Below, piece after piece: positions 56,239 to 64,000 of a DNA stretch of 64,000 nt. Source of the stretch: SAR116 cluster bacterium (GTDB taxonomy: Bacteria; Pseudomonadota; Alphaproteobacteria; Puniceispirillales; Puniceispirillaceae); the NCBI GenBank assembly GCA_004212735.1, contig SHBD01000008.1, positions 1 to 64,000 of the forward strand, read 5' to 3'. The notes beneath the pieces are model-generated. The model had not been told where the DNA came from. It was given only the letters and a program-made list of their open reading frames with translations, and did no database searches. Each line of letters starts with the position of its first letter. Within the stretch, counting starts at the first letter, position 1. The position numbers and the translations under genes are program-made.

Positions 56239-56517
56239 ATGGTGGCAAATATTCCTTTTATTTTCTGGTGCGGCGCGTTCCTATGAACCGCCTATGCGAT
56301 GCTGGATGCGCTCGGTCTGGCGCGCCCTCTGACGCGCTGGATCACCGCGAATGTCTGGCCTGGGATCACCGCGCCAATCCGGAAATACCCAATCCTATTT
56401 GCTGTTCTGGGATATATCGGCGGCCTCGGCGTTCTGGTCTGGGCCTCCTACGAACCGATTGGCCTGTTCGACAATTCCACTTCAAAACCTTTGAGAGCAC
56501 AATTCAACCATGCATGA
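56239..56517 (+). pseudogene. Small membrane-protein gene interrupted by an in-frame UGA
   Basis: ATG 56239 follows AAGGACGAG and reads MVANIPFIFWCGAFL, then TGA at 56284-56286, then continues in the same frame TAYAMLDALGLARPLTRW...FAVLGYIGGLGVLVW to a stop at 56515-56517. Both halves are hydrophobic and join smoothly if TGA is a former Trp (TGG). The whole would be 92 aa with two membrane segments. A restart at ATG 56299 would give a 72-aa protein. UGA is used as a stop throughout the window, so recoding of the whole genome is unlikely. Confidence 0.6.
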
Positions 56518-56540
56518 GATAACCCAATATGTAGAAGAGT

Positions 56541-57238
56541 TTGTGGAGCGCGATATACCCGGTTCGGGCCGGTTTTCTATGGCACGACTGTTATCGCTAC
56601 TTTGGAAGGCCGAGCGCTGGTGATAATGAGAGAGCGATGAACGAACTTCACTCTCTTCTTGTAAGTTGGGGCATGTATCGGGGAAATAGTTTTCTCGCCA
56701 AAAAAGACAAATGGGGCCATCAAGAAACTGTCAAAATCGTTCAGGATACCGAGTTCGTCAAACTACGCGAAGATTGCGCAAAAATCGGCACAGCCAAGTC
56801 AGATGCCAAAACCATTGAAAAAACCCTATTGCTGTACAAAAAACTTGAGGACGCATATCGACAGACAAAATGCACAGCCGCAGAAACGAAGGCTGGGCTG
56901 TCTAAGGTAACCGTTTCTTCAGGTCTGGTCTCAAAAGTCATGCTCGGGACAGTGGGCTGCCTGCCTTTGATGATTATGCGCAAAAAGCACTCGGAGGCAT
57001 AAAAGAAGTCAGAGGATGGCCAAGCAATCTGACAGATGAGTCAAAAAGAAAAGATAGAATGGAGAGATTGTGGGTGTTTTATCGAAACAATGAAGCTCAC
57101 TTTACCAAAGCCGTTAAAAAATTCGATCTGACGGAGAGGCATTGCGCCTATCCACCAATAAAAATGATGGACATGTATTTGCAGGAAAAAGGGCAATTTC
57201 TGCTGAAACAGGAAAAGGACAAAGCCATCAAAGGCTAA
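56541..57238 (+). pseudogene. Frameshifted Lys-rich gene of unknown function
   Basis: A first frame from about 56541 (or ATG 56637) reads ...FLWHDCYRYFGRPSAGDNERAMNELHSLLVSWGMYRG, then a Lys/Glu-rich helical part. Past about 56905 coding character moves to a second frame reading FDDYAQKALGGIKEVRGWPSNLTDE...MERLWVFYRNNEAHFTKAV...MMDMYLQEKGQFLL and ending TAA 57236-57238. One lost base would join them into roughly 200-230 aa. A/T-rich codons and high Lys differ from neighbours, suggesting acquisition. The HDCY segment faintly recalls phospholipase-like motifs, which is not enough to assign. Confidence 0.5.
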
Positions 57239-57266
57239 ATCTCTGTAGTTCCCACAGGCGAATCCG

Positions 57267-58559
57267 TCACCCGCCGAAGGGGTCAGTCACAAGGATCGTG
57301 TCATCACGCTCGGGGCTGGTTGAGAGCAGGGTCACTGGCGTTTTCGTCAGCTCCTCAACGCGGCGGATATATTTGACCGCATTCGCCGGCAACTCGGCCC
57401 AGCTTCGCGCGCCATAGGTGCTTTCATGCCAGCCGGGCATTTCCTCATAGATCGGTGTGCAGGCCGCCTGCGCACCCGCATCAGAGGGAAAATGATCAAG
57501 CCGGGTGCCATGCAGATCATAGCCGATACAGATTTTCAGCACGTCAAAGCCATCCAATACATCGAGCTTGGTCAGCGCCATGCCGGTGATGCCAGCCACC
57601 GCATTTGCCTGGCGCACCATCACCGCATCAAACCAGCCGCAACGGCGCTTGCGGCCTGTCACCGTTCCGAATTCTCGCCCGCGTTCACCCATGCGCTCCC
57701 CATCATCGCCAAAATCTTCGGTTGGAAAGGGGCCGCTGCCGACGCGGGTGGTGTAAGCCTTGGTAATGCCAAGGACAAAGCCAATGGTTGTCGGGCCCGT
57801 ACCGGACCCGGTTGCCGCCTGTCCGGCAACGGTGTTTGATGAGGTAACAAACGGATAGGTGCCATGATCTATATCCAGCATCACACCCTGCGCTCCCTCG
57901 AACAAGACACGCTTGTTGTTCGCCCGGGCATCTGCCAGCAATTGCCAGCTCTGGCCAGAAAATGCCAGCAATTCATCGCGCATCGCCATCAGATCGGCGT
58001 GCATCAGGTCGGCATCGGCCAAAGCATGCCCGACTGCCGCCAGCCAGACATTATGATGTGCCGCCATTGCCGCAAGTTTTTCAGCCAGCGTGTCGCGGCT
58101 TGCCAGATCGCCAAGCCGCACAGCGCGGCGCGCCACCTTATCCTCATAGGCAGGGCCAATGCCGCGGCCGGTGGTGCCGATCTTGGCATCACCCCTTGCG
58201 GCCTCGCGGGCGGCGTCAATTGCCTGATGCACCGGCAGGATCAGGGCAACCGAGTCCGAAACAAGCAAAGTGTCCGGCGTAATCTCTGCCCCTTGCGAGC
58301 GCAGCAGCTTGATCTCAGACAGCAGATGTGCCGGGTCGAGAACCACACCATTGCCGATAACCGATCGCTTGCCGGGCCGCACAATGCCGGAGGGAAGTAA
58401 CGACAATTTGTATTCCACACCATCGATGACCAGCGTATGGCCGGCATTGTGCCCCCCTTGAAAGCGCACCACCACATCAGCCCGGCTCGACAGCCAGTCA
58501 ACGATCTTGCCCTTGCCCTCATCGCCCCACTGGGCGCCGATCACGGCTACATTTGTCAT
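57267..58559 (-). CDS. purA: Adenylosuccinate synthetase
   Basis: 430 aa. [18 protein letters not shown] with the P-loop-like GDEGKGK at residues 11-17, catalytic His in [44 protein letters not shown] and [10 protein letters not shown]. It makes adenylosuccinate from IMP, Asp and GTP. 150 bp separate it from serA on the same strand, so it may have its own promoter. Confidence 0.97.
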   Translation of the reverse strand: MTNVAVIGAQWGDEGKGKIVDWLSSRADVVVRFQGGHNAGHTLVIDGVEYKLSLLPSGIVRPGKRSVIGNGVVLDPAHLLSEIKLLRSQGAEITPDTLLVSDSVALILPVHQAIDAAREAARGDAKIGTTGRGIGPAYEDKVARRAVRLGDLASRDTLAEKLAAMAAHHNVWLAAVGHALADADLMHADLMAMRDELLAFSGQSWQLLADARANNKRVLFEGAQGVMLDIDHGTYPFVTSSNTVAGQAATGSGTGPTTIGFVLGITKAYTTRVGSGPFPTEDFGDDGERMGERGREFGTVTGRKRRCGWFDAVMVRQANAVAGITGMALTKLDVLDGFDVLKICIGYDLHGTRLDHFPSDAGAQAACTPIYEEMPGWHESTYGARSWAELPANAVKYIRRVEELTKTPVTLLSTSPERDDTILVTDPFGG

Positions 58560-58710
58560 GGATTTTCCTGTGGTTGATGATGATCAGACAGAACGGCAGA
58601 CATTTTGCAAACAGACCGCCTGCAAACGGCCACCTCAAAACGCGCCGGACATTACCCAAAAAAGGCGGCTACCGCAAGCGGCGACGCCTGATTTGCTGCT
58701 AGTCGTGGAG

Positions 58711-60309
58711 CTATGCCGACTGGCTGAAACGCAGAAAATCTGCGCGCACCACCTGTTTCAACCCACGCAGTTCCTGTAACGTCTCGGCGTCCATCCCACC
58801 ATCAATCTCGACAAGAGCAATGGCTTCCCCACCGGCCTGTTTACGGCCCAGATGAAAAGTCGCGATATTGATACCGTGCGCGCCGCACAGGCTGCCAAGG
58901 TCGCCAATGAAGCCGGGCTTGTCATAATTACGCAGATATAAAAGATTGTCCGGAAAATCAGACTCGACAGGAATGTGCTGGACCTCAACAATCCGGGCCT
59001 TGTCACCGCCAACGAGCGTGCCTGCAATCGTCCGCTCGCCACCACCATGACTCACATTCACCCGCAAAAGCGTCTCATAGTCACAGCGCCGATCATGGCG
59101 AATGGTGGAGACGGCTATGCCATTGGCGCTGGCGGTGGCCGCAGCATTGACCATATTCACCGACTCCATCGCCGAGCCAAGCAGGCCTGCGAGAGTCGAG
59201 GCTACGACAGGGTCCGGGTTGAGCGTCGCCGCCTTGCCATCAAACTCAATGCTGACGGTGGCTAGACCACCGCTGTCCACCTGTCCCAGAAATTCACCAA
59301 GTTTGCGCCCAAGCGACATGTAAGGGCGCAGGATCGGCGCTTCCTCTGCACTGACCGAGGCCATATTGAGGGCATTTGTCACGGCGCCATTAATCAGGAA
59401 GTCGGCCATCTGTTCAGCTACCTGCAAAGCGACCTTTTCCTGTGCCTCGAGCGTACTGGCACCAAGATGCGGCGTTGCAATGACATTGTCCATGCCGAAC
59501 AGGATGTTTTCAGTTGCCGGTTCACTGGCAAACACATCCAGCGCCGCGCCGGCGACATGCCCAGTTGACAGCGCCGCGGCCAGCGCAACCTCGTCAATCA
59601 ACCCACCGCGCGCGCAATTTATGATCCGCACCCCAGCTTTGGTCTTATTCAGCGCATCAGCTGAAATGATGTTGCGTGTCGCATCGGTCAGCGGCGTGTG
59701 CAGGGTGATGAAATCAGCCCGTGCCAGCAAGTCAGCCAGCTCGACCTTTTCGATGCCGCTGCGCTTCGCGTTTTCAGGTGTCAGGTATGGGTCGAAACCA
59801 ACAACCCGCATTTTCAGCCCTTGCGCACGGTTAGCGACAATCGCACCGATATTGCCGCAGCCAATGATGCCAAGCACCTTGCCAGTAATCTCGGTTCCCA
59901 TGAATCTGGCTTTTTCCCATTTGCCAGCCTGTGTCGAGGCATTGGCCGCAGGGATCTGGCGGGCAAGTGACAACATCATGGTAATCGCATGTTCAGCTGT
60001 TGTGACCGCATTGCCATAGGGGGTATTCATCACCACAACACCCTTTGCCGTCGCGGCTGGAATATCGACATTATCAACGCCAATGCCGGCCCGGCCAACA
60101 ACCTTCAAATTTGTTGCGGCGGCGAGGATTTCCGCCGTTACCTTGGTCGCCGAGCGAATGGCAAGTCCTTCATAATCACCGATGATGCCGACCAATTCAT
60201 CCGGGCTGAGGCCGGTTTTAACATCCACGTCAACGCCGCGTTCCTGTAGAATTTCTGCTGCATGCGGGCTCAATTTGTCACTGATCAGTAGTTTTGGCAC
60301 GATCTTCAT
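58711..60309 (-). CDS. serA: D-3-phosphoglycerate dehydrogenase
   Basis: 532 aa, the long type with ASB and ACT domains. N-terminal [13 protein letters not shown], Rossmann loop [17 protein letters not shown], active-site Arg in [10 protein letters not shown], Glu and His in [13 protein letters not shown]. The C-terminal ASB segment (SISIE-like repeats) and ACT domain ([23 protein letters not shown]) provide serine feedback. It oxidises 3-phosphoglycerate as the first step of serine synthesis. serC lies directly upstream with 27 bp between, and the two should share a transcript. Confidence 0.96.
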   Translation of the reverse strand: MKIVPKLLISDKLSPHAAEILQERGVDVDVKTGLSPDELVGIIGDYEGLAIRSATKVTAEILAAATNLKVVGRAGIGVDNVDIPAATAKGVVVMNTPYGNAVTTAEHAITMMLSLARQIPAANASTQAGKWEKARFMGTEITGKVLGIIGCGNIGAIVANRAQGLKMRVVGFDPYLTPENAKRSGIEKVELADLLARADFITLHTPLTDATRNIISADALNKTKAGVRIINCARGGLIDEVALAAALSTGHVAGAALDVFASEPATENILFGMDNVIATPHLGASTLEAQEKVALQVAEQMADFLINGAVTNALNMASVSAEEAPILRPYMSLGRKLGEFLGQVDSGGLATVSIEFDGKAATLNPDPVVASTLAGLLGSAMESVNMVNAAATASANGIAVSTIRHDRRCDYETLLRVNVSHGGGERTIAGTLVGGDKARIVEVQHIPVESDFPDNLLYLRNYDKPGFIGDLGSLCGAHGINIATFHLGRKQAGGEAIALVEIDGGMDAETLQELRGLKQVVRADFLRFSQSA

Positions 60310-60336
60310 CCTGTTGTCTGGGGTCTTGAAAAGGGG

Positions 60337-61515
60337 CTAGGCAGCATCTGCCTGATAATGGGCGCGCGTCTGCACATAGGCCCAGTCAAGCCATGGCAGC
60401 AACGCGCCGACATCTTCGGGGTCGACCGTTGGCCCGCACCAGATACGAAGCCCGGTTGGGGCGTCGCGGTAGGCGCTGATGTCAATCGCCACCTCCTCTG
60501 CCGCCAGCAGCGCCTCAACATCCTTGACTACGGCTTTCTGTTGATCAGCAATCAGACCGATGAACCAGTCATCGACAAATCGCAGACAGACCGAGGTCTG
60601 TGATATTGTCGCGGGATCAACCGCCAGATAGGCATAGTTGGGCGTGCGTGCGACCCATTCATCCATCAGCGCAAAGCTGGCATCAACGCGCGCAATCAAC
60701 CCACGCGCCCCACCAAGGTTTTCGGCCCACAAAAGCGCATCAAGCGCATCCTCGATCACCAGCAGCGATGGCGTGTTGATTGTCGCCCCGTCAAACAGCC
60801 CGGCATCGAGCTTGCCCTTCTTGGCAAGTGACAGAATTTTTGGCACTGGCCATGGCGGGGTATAGCTATTGACCCGTTCCACCGCACGCGGTGACAGAAT
60901 GATCACGCCGTGACCGCCCTCACCGCCGAGTGATTTCTGAAAGCTGAAAGTCACCACATCCAGCTTTTCCCATGGAATATCCATGGCAAAACAGGCCGAG
61001 GTGGAATCGGCAATCGTCAGGCCAGCCCGATCATCTGGGATCCAGTCACCATCCGGGACGCGAACCCCGGCGGCAGTGCCATTCCAGGTGAACACCACAT
61101 CATTATCGAAATTGACCGCTGACAAATCCGGCAGATGACCGTAATCAACAATATGGGTGGTGACATTTTCCAGCGGCAACTGGGTGACGGCATCGGCAAC
61201 CCAAAGGCGGCCAAAAGCGTCCCAGGCCAGAACATCGACACCACGCGCACCAAGTAGCGACCACATCGCCATCTCAACCGCGCCCGTGTCCGATGCGGGC
61301 ACTATGCCAACGACATAATCATCTGGCAGCTCAAGAACCGAATGAATTTTGGAAATACAGGTCTGGATTCTAGCTTTCGGTCCGGCGGCGCGGTGAGAGC
61401 GCCCCACCGCCGCATCATCGAGGGCTGCAGGCGACCATCCTGGCCGTTTGCGCGTTGGACCGGTTGAAAACAGCGTGGATACCGGCTTTTTGGCCGGTTT
61501 GGCGTTAGGAGACAT
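60337..61515 (-). CDS. serC: Phosphoserine aminotransferase
   Basis: 392 aa from the ATG at 61515. The frame continues upstream to a TTG at 61587, but that region forms an SD-sequestering hairpin and is better read as a leader. PLP Lys in [16 protein letters not shown] near residue 192; other parts [23 protein letters not shown] and [14 protein letters not shown]. It transaminates phosphohydroxypyruvate to phosphoserine. It is followed by serA. Confidence 0.93.
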   Translation of the reverse strand: MSPNAKPAKKPVSTLFSTGPTRKRPGWSPAALDDAAVGRSHRAAGPKARIQTCISKIHSVLELPDDYVVGIVPASDTGAVEMAMWSLLGARGVDVLAWDAFGRLWVADAVTQLPLENVTTHIVDYGHLPDLSAVNFDNDVVFTWNGTAAGVRVPDGDWIPDDRAGLTIADSTSACFAMDIPWEKLDVVTFSFQKSLGGEGGHGVIILSPRAVERVNSYTPPWPVPKILSLAKKGKLDAGLFDGATINTPSLLVIEDALDALLWAENLGGARGLIARVDASFALMDEWVARTPNYAYLAVDPATISQTSVCLRFVDDWFIGLIADQQKAVVKDVEALLAAEEVAIDISAYRDAPTGLRIWCGPTVDPEDVGALLPWLDWAYVQTRAHYQADAA

Positions 61516-61575
61516 CGCACCCTCGTCAGAAATGTGGCCATCCGTTGGGGGATGACGACCCGAGGTGAGAGTGCG
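61516..61575 (-). promoter_or_regulatory. Structured serC leader sequestering the ribosome-binding site
   Basis: On the minus strand CGCAC (61575-61571) pairs with GTGCG (61520-61516), and CCTCG (61565-61561) with CGAGG (61525-61521), with a TCTCA bulge on one side. A CATCC/GGATG hairpin lies inside. The 3' strand carries GAGGGTGCG directly before ATG 61515, so the Shine-Dalgarno is buried. A conserved serC leader motif is known in alphaproteobacteria; this matches in place and logic, but I have not aligned it to the published consensus. Confidence 0.6.
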
Positions 61576-61591
61576 CATGACCGACAAAAAT

Positions 61592-61607
61592 TGTCAACCA
61601 CTTGACA
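61592..61607. promoter_or_regulatory. Palindromic operator-like site upstream of serC
   Basis: TGTCAA (61592-61597) and TTGACA (61602-61607) form an inverted repeat with a 4-bp centre. It lies 77-92 bp upstream of the serC ATG and 17 bp beyond the leader hairpin. TTGACA is also the -35 consensus, but no good -10 lies at the right distance on the minus strand. It may bind a dimeric regulator. Confidence 0.45.
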
Positions 61608-61662
61608 GACAGATGGAAGGAAAGATTTTTCTCTTATGCTTTTATATTGATTTTATTTACTT

Positions 61663-63015
61663 TTACGCCACCGCTTTTTGCAGGCGCAAAATTATTTCAG
61701 CCATTGTTGCCTCAAGCACTGCATCGTCATCCGCCTCGACCATCACCCGGATCAGCGCCTCGGTGCCTGACGGGCGCACCAGAATCCGGCCCGCATCGCC
61801 AAGCTTTGTCTCAATTCTGCCAAGGTCAGCCTGTACCGCCTCATCCTGTAGGAGGATAGGGTCCAGCCCTCGCAAATTTTCCAGCTTTTGTGGTGACGGG
61901 GTGAAGGCATTGAACAATTGGCTGGCCGGTTGCTCGCCGCGTTTGAGCAAGGCCAGCATCTGCAGCGCGGCGACAAGACCATCGCCCGATGTACCAACCG
62001 AAGTCATCAGAATATGGCCTGATTGTTCACCACCAAGATTGATCCCGGTCTGGCGCATCATTTCGAGAATGTAGCGATCTCCAACACGCGCTCTGTGCAG
62101 GGCTAGGCCATGGCCCTTAAGGTAGCTCGCAAATGCCCGGTTGCTCATAACCGTACCGACAACACCATCACCGGTCAGCGTGCCCTCTGCCTTCATCGCA
62201 ACTGCAAGGCACGCCAGAATCTGGTCCCCATCAAGCACGTGACCGGTTTCATCAGCAAGGATCAAGCGATCAGCATCGCCATCAAGTGCAATGCCCGCCG
62301 CCGCACCATGCCTCACCACGGCCGCTGCCATCACCTCAGGGTGAACAGCGCCGCAACCCTCATTGATGTTATAACCATCGGGCTCGTTGAATAGCGGGAT
62401 CACCTCAGCGCCGAGATCGCTAAGGGCGTCAGGAGCACTCCGGTAGGCGGCACCATTGGCGCAATCAACCACGATCTTCATACCATCAAGACGCAGATCG
62501 TCAGGAAAGGATGATTTGGCAAATTCAACGTAGCGGCCAACCGAGTCCAGCATCCGTCTGGCACGGCCAAGATCGGGCGCATCCGCAAGCGCGATTGATC
62601 CTGCGGCCAGCTCGGAGATCGCAATCTCGATCTCATCATCAAGCTTGTAACCATCAGGGCCAAACAATTTGATTCCATTGTCATGATGCGGATTGTGGCT
62701 GGCGGAAATCATCACACCAAGATCAGCCCGCAGTGAATTTGTCAGATGGGCCACAGCTGGTGTCGGCAGAGGCCCCAAAAGGCGGCAATCCATGCCAATT
62801 GAAGTAAAGCCCGCCACAAGAGCAGATTCAAGCATATAGCCAGATAGACGCGTATCCTTGCCAATCACAACCTTCGGTCGGCCAACACGACCTTCCATGT
62901 TATTGTCAACAAACCAGCGACCCGCAGCAAGCGCAAGCCTGACAACAGCCTCAGCGGTCATCGGGCCAGTATTGATGCGGGCACGCACGCCGTCAGTGCC
63001 GAAAAGTCCTGCCAT
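61663..63015 (-). CDS. glmM: Phosphoglucosamine mutase
   Basis: 450 aa. FGTDGVRARINTGPMTAEAVV at the N-terminus, active-site phosphoserine in VMISASHNPHHDNGIKLFG near residue 102, metal loop ALDGDADRLILAD near 245, sugar loop GGEQSGHILM and phosphate loop RPSGTEALIRVMVEADDD. It converts glucosamine-6-P to glucosamine-1-P for UDP-GlcNAc. It is preceded by folP, the usual pairing; serC follows. Confidence 0.96.
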   Translation of the reverse strand: MAGLFGTDGVRARINTGPMTAEAVVRLALAAGRWFVDNNMEGRVGRPKVVIGKDTRLSGYMLESALVAGFTSIGMDCRLLGPLPTPAVAHLTNSLRADLGVMISASHNPHHDNGIKLFGPDGYKLDDEIEIAISELAAGSIALADAPDLGRARRMLDSVGRYVEFAKSSFPDDLRLDGMKIVVDCANGAAYRSAPDALSDLGAEVIPLFNEPDGYNINEGCGAVHPEVMAAAVVRHGAAAGIALDGDADRLILADETGHVLDGDQILACLAVAMKAEGTLTGDGVVGTVMSNRAFASYLKGHGLALHRARVGDRYILEMMRQTGINLGGEQSGHILMTSVGTSGDGLVAALQMLALLKRGEQPASQLFNAFTPSPQKLENLRGLDPILLQDEAVQADLGRIETKLGDAGRILVRPSGTEALIRVMVEADDDAVLEATMAEIILRLQKAVA

Positions 63016-63060
63016 ATTTCTGCCGTTCCCCGAGAGACTCTAGCCGTTACCGGATGTTGA

Positions 63061-63074
63061 TAATAATAATAATA
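63061..63074. repeat. TAA trinucleotide run between folP and glmM
   Basis: TAATAATAATAATA, four TAA units and part of a fifth, in the 123-bp gap between folP and glmM. Such a run can vary by slippage. The sequence shows no evidence of regulatory use. Confidence 0.6.
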
Positions 63075-63138
63075 GGGCAGCAACCGCCAGCTTCACAAGT
63101 CCATTCACAGGCAGACGCGCCACCACTTTGAACGATCA

Positions 63139-63993
63139 TCACTCAACTCCCAATAGGAGCGCACGCTCAATCAAGAGTGCCTGTGCGGTCTCAGCAACAT
63201 CATGCACCCGCAACATCTGCGCACCTTGCCGGGCGGCGGCCATGGCCAACCCCAGAGATCCGGGCAGACGCTGATCAGCCGGCTCGCCAGACGCGAGTTT
63301 TGCAATGCTTGATTTTCGGCTTGCGCCAAACAGTAATGGCACCCCAAGGCCATGCAGCATCGCCAGCCAGTTTACCAGCTGCAGATTATGATGGACCGCC
63401 TTGCCAAAACCAAAACCAGGGTCAACGCTGATTTTCTCCCTCGGAATCCCAGCTTGCAACGCCGCCGCAATCCGGCTTTCCAAAAATTTGTAGATATCGA
63501 CCGGAGCAAACCCATATTGCGGGTCATCCTGCATCGTCTCAGGCGTTCCCTGCATGTGCATAATGACAACATGACAGCCCGTCCGTGACGCCGCCTCAAG
63601 AGCGCCCTCGCCACGAAGTCCAGCAACATCGTTGATGATACCCGCGCCCGCAGCGGAAGCACGGTCCATCACCGCGGCATGACGGGTGTCAATCGACAGC
63701 ACGGCTCCGCATTGCCTCAATCCGGTCAACGGTGGCAGCACCCTTGCCAATTCCTGATTGCGGGTGATCGGTGCGGCCCCAGGGCGTGTTGACTCGCCGC
63801 CGATATCTATTATCCCGGCACCCGCAGCGACCATGGCCTTGCCAGCAGTCACCGCCAGTGCAGGCGCACTATGCTGACCACCATCCGAGAAACTGTCAGG
63901 CGTTACGTTCAAAATGCCCATGATCGCGGGAGCTGTCATGGCAAGGCCCGCAAATTGTGGGCGCGGCGCTGTCATATTGTCTATGATTTTCAC
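63139..63993 (-). CDS. folP: Dihydropteroate synthase
   Basis: 284 aa; the first ATG is 7 bp from the right edge, so an upstream start cannot be excluded. IMGILNVTPDSFSDGGQH near residues 25-41, DIGGESTRPGA, SIDTRHAAV, GIINDVAGLRG, VIMHMQGTPETMQ, VDPGFGFGKAVHHN and FGASRKSSIAKL. It joins dihydropterin-PP and pABA in folate synthesis and is the sulfonamide target. It precedes glmM. Confidence 0.95.
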   Translation of the reverse strand: MKIIDNMTAPRPQFAGLAMTAPAIMGILNVTPDSFSDGGQHSAPALAVTAGKAMVAAGAGIIDIGGESTRPGAAPITRNQELARVLPPLTGLRQCGAVLSIDTRHAAVMDRASAAGAGIINDVAGLRGEGALEAASRTGCHVVIMHMQGTPETMQDDPQYGFAPVDIYKFLESRIAAALQAGIPREKISVDPGFGFGKAVHHNLQLVNWLAMLHGLGVPLLFGASRKSSIAKLASGEPADQRLPGSLGLAMAAARQGAQMLRVHDVAETAQALLIERALLLGVE

Positions 63994-64000
63994 CGCAAGA

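Noticed and set aside
56239-56517. UGA read as Trp throughout the genome (code change)
   Set aside because: UGA terminates many well-conserved genes here, for example ftsI, murF, murD and purB-type neighbours such as serC's dcw counterparts; one internal UGA is better explained by mutation or error.
56510-56623. 37-codon ORF starting MHEITQYVEEF
   Set aside because: It overlaps the better-supported first frame of the Lys-rich gene (FLWHDCYRYFG) for most of its length; the ATGCATGA overlap with the preceding stop is suggestive but not enough.

Overview
The window is a chromosomal segment of an alphaproteobacterium. The evidence is the complete dcw (division and cell wall) cluster running into lpxC, bamD, recN and ligA; a type A RNase P RNA; DUF3422, DUF3291 and DUF2237 proteins; an RpoH sigma factor with the QKKLFFNLR box; an SD-sequestering serC leader; and two perfect CtrA-type boxes (TTAA-N7-TTAAC). 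The moderately G+C-rich sequence and compact, heavily overlapping genes would fit a free-living marine lineage such as the SAR116 group, but nothing in the window proves that rank.

Layout. 1-13.4 kb is a mosaic of small housekeeping and accessory genes: a SOUL heme-binding protein, a divergent pair of cyclic-nucleotide-binding-domain proteins, an alpha/beta hydrolase, a GST-like protein, glutathione peroxidase, an Ala-rich helical protein, a short ORF with a perfect Shine-Dalgarno, a TPR/rhodanese pair, a homocysteine S-methyltransferase, a frameshifted TfoX-N gene, DUF2237, PlsC and TusA. 13.4-17.7 kb has a TerB/DnaJ protein, the ABC-F protein Uup, rnpB and a DUF374 acyltransferase. 17.9-43 kb is the dcw super-operon: five phased CCCAT boxes (MraZ operator), mraZ-rsmH-ftsL-ftsI-murE-murF-mraY-murD-ftsW-murG-murC-murB-ddl-ftsQ-ftsA-(54-codon ORF)-ftsZ, a terminator, then lpxC-bamD-recN-ligA. 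It makes lipid II from UDP-MurNAc precursors, builds the septal machine and starts lipid A synthesis.

43-48 kb (minus strand) has uvrD-prmA, coupled by an ATGA overlap, and an Xaa-Pro aminopeptidase. 48.2-54.7 kb has mlaA-mlaC (outer-membrane lipid asymmetry), ettA, a YggT-like membrane protein, a DUF6476-like protein, an RluD-type pseudouridine synthase and rpoH. 54.8-57.24 kb is the odd part: a secreted orphan protein, a frameshifted lipoprotein gene, a probable structured RNA, a small membrane protein gene broken by an in-frame UGA and a frameshifted A/T-rich gene, with CtrA-type boxes before two of these genes. 57.2-64 kb returns to conserved metabolism on the minus strand: folP, glmM, serC (with a structured leader), serA and purA.

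No tRNA, insertion sequence, integrase or CRISPR array was seen. The most interesting signals are the MraZ operator array, the 54.8-57.2 kb decaying island with its RNA-like element and CtrA boxes, the perfect-SD micro-ORF at 8.08 kb, the small ORF between ftsA and ftsZ, and the serC leader. Starts were chosen by eye from Shine-Dalgarno sequences and family lengths, and several differ from the longest possible reading frame.
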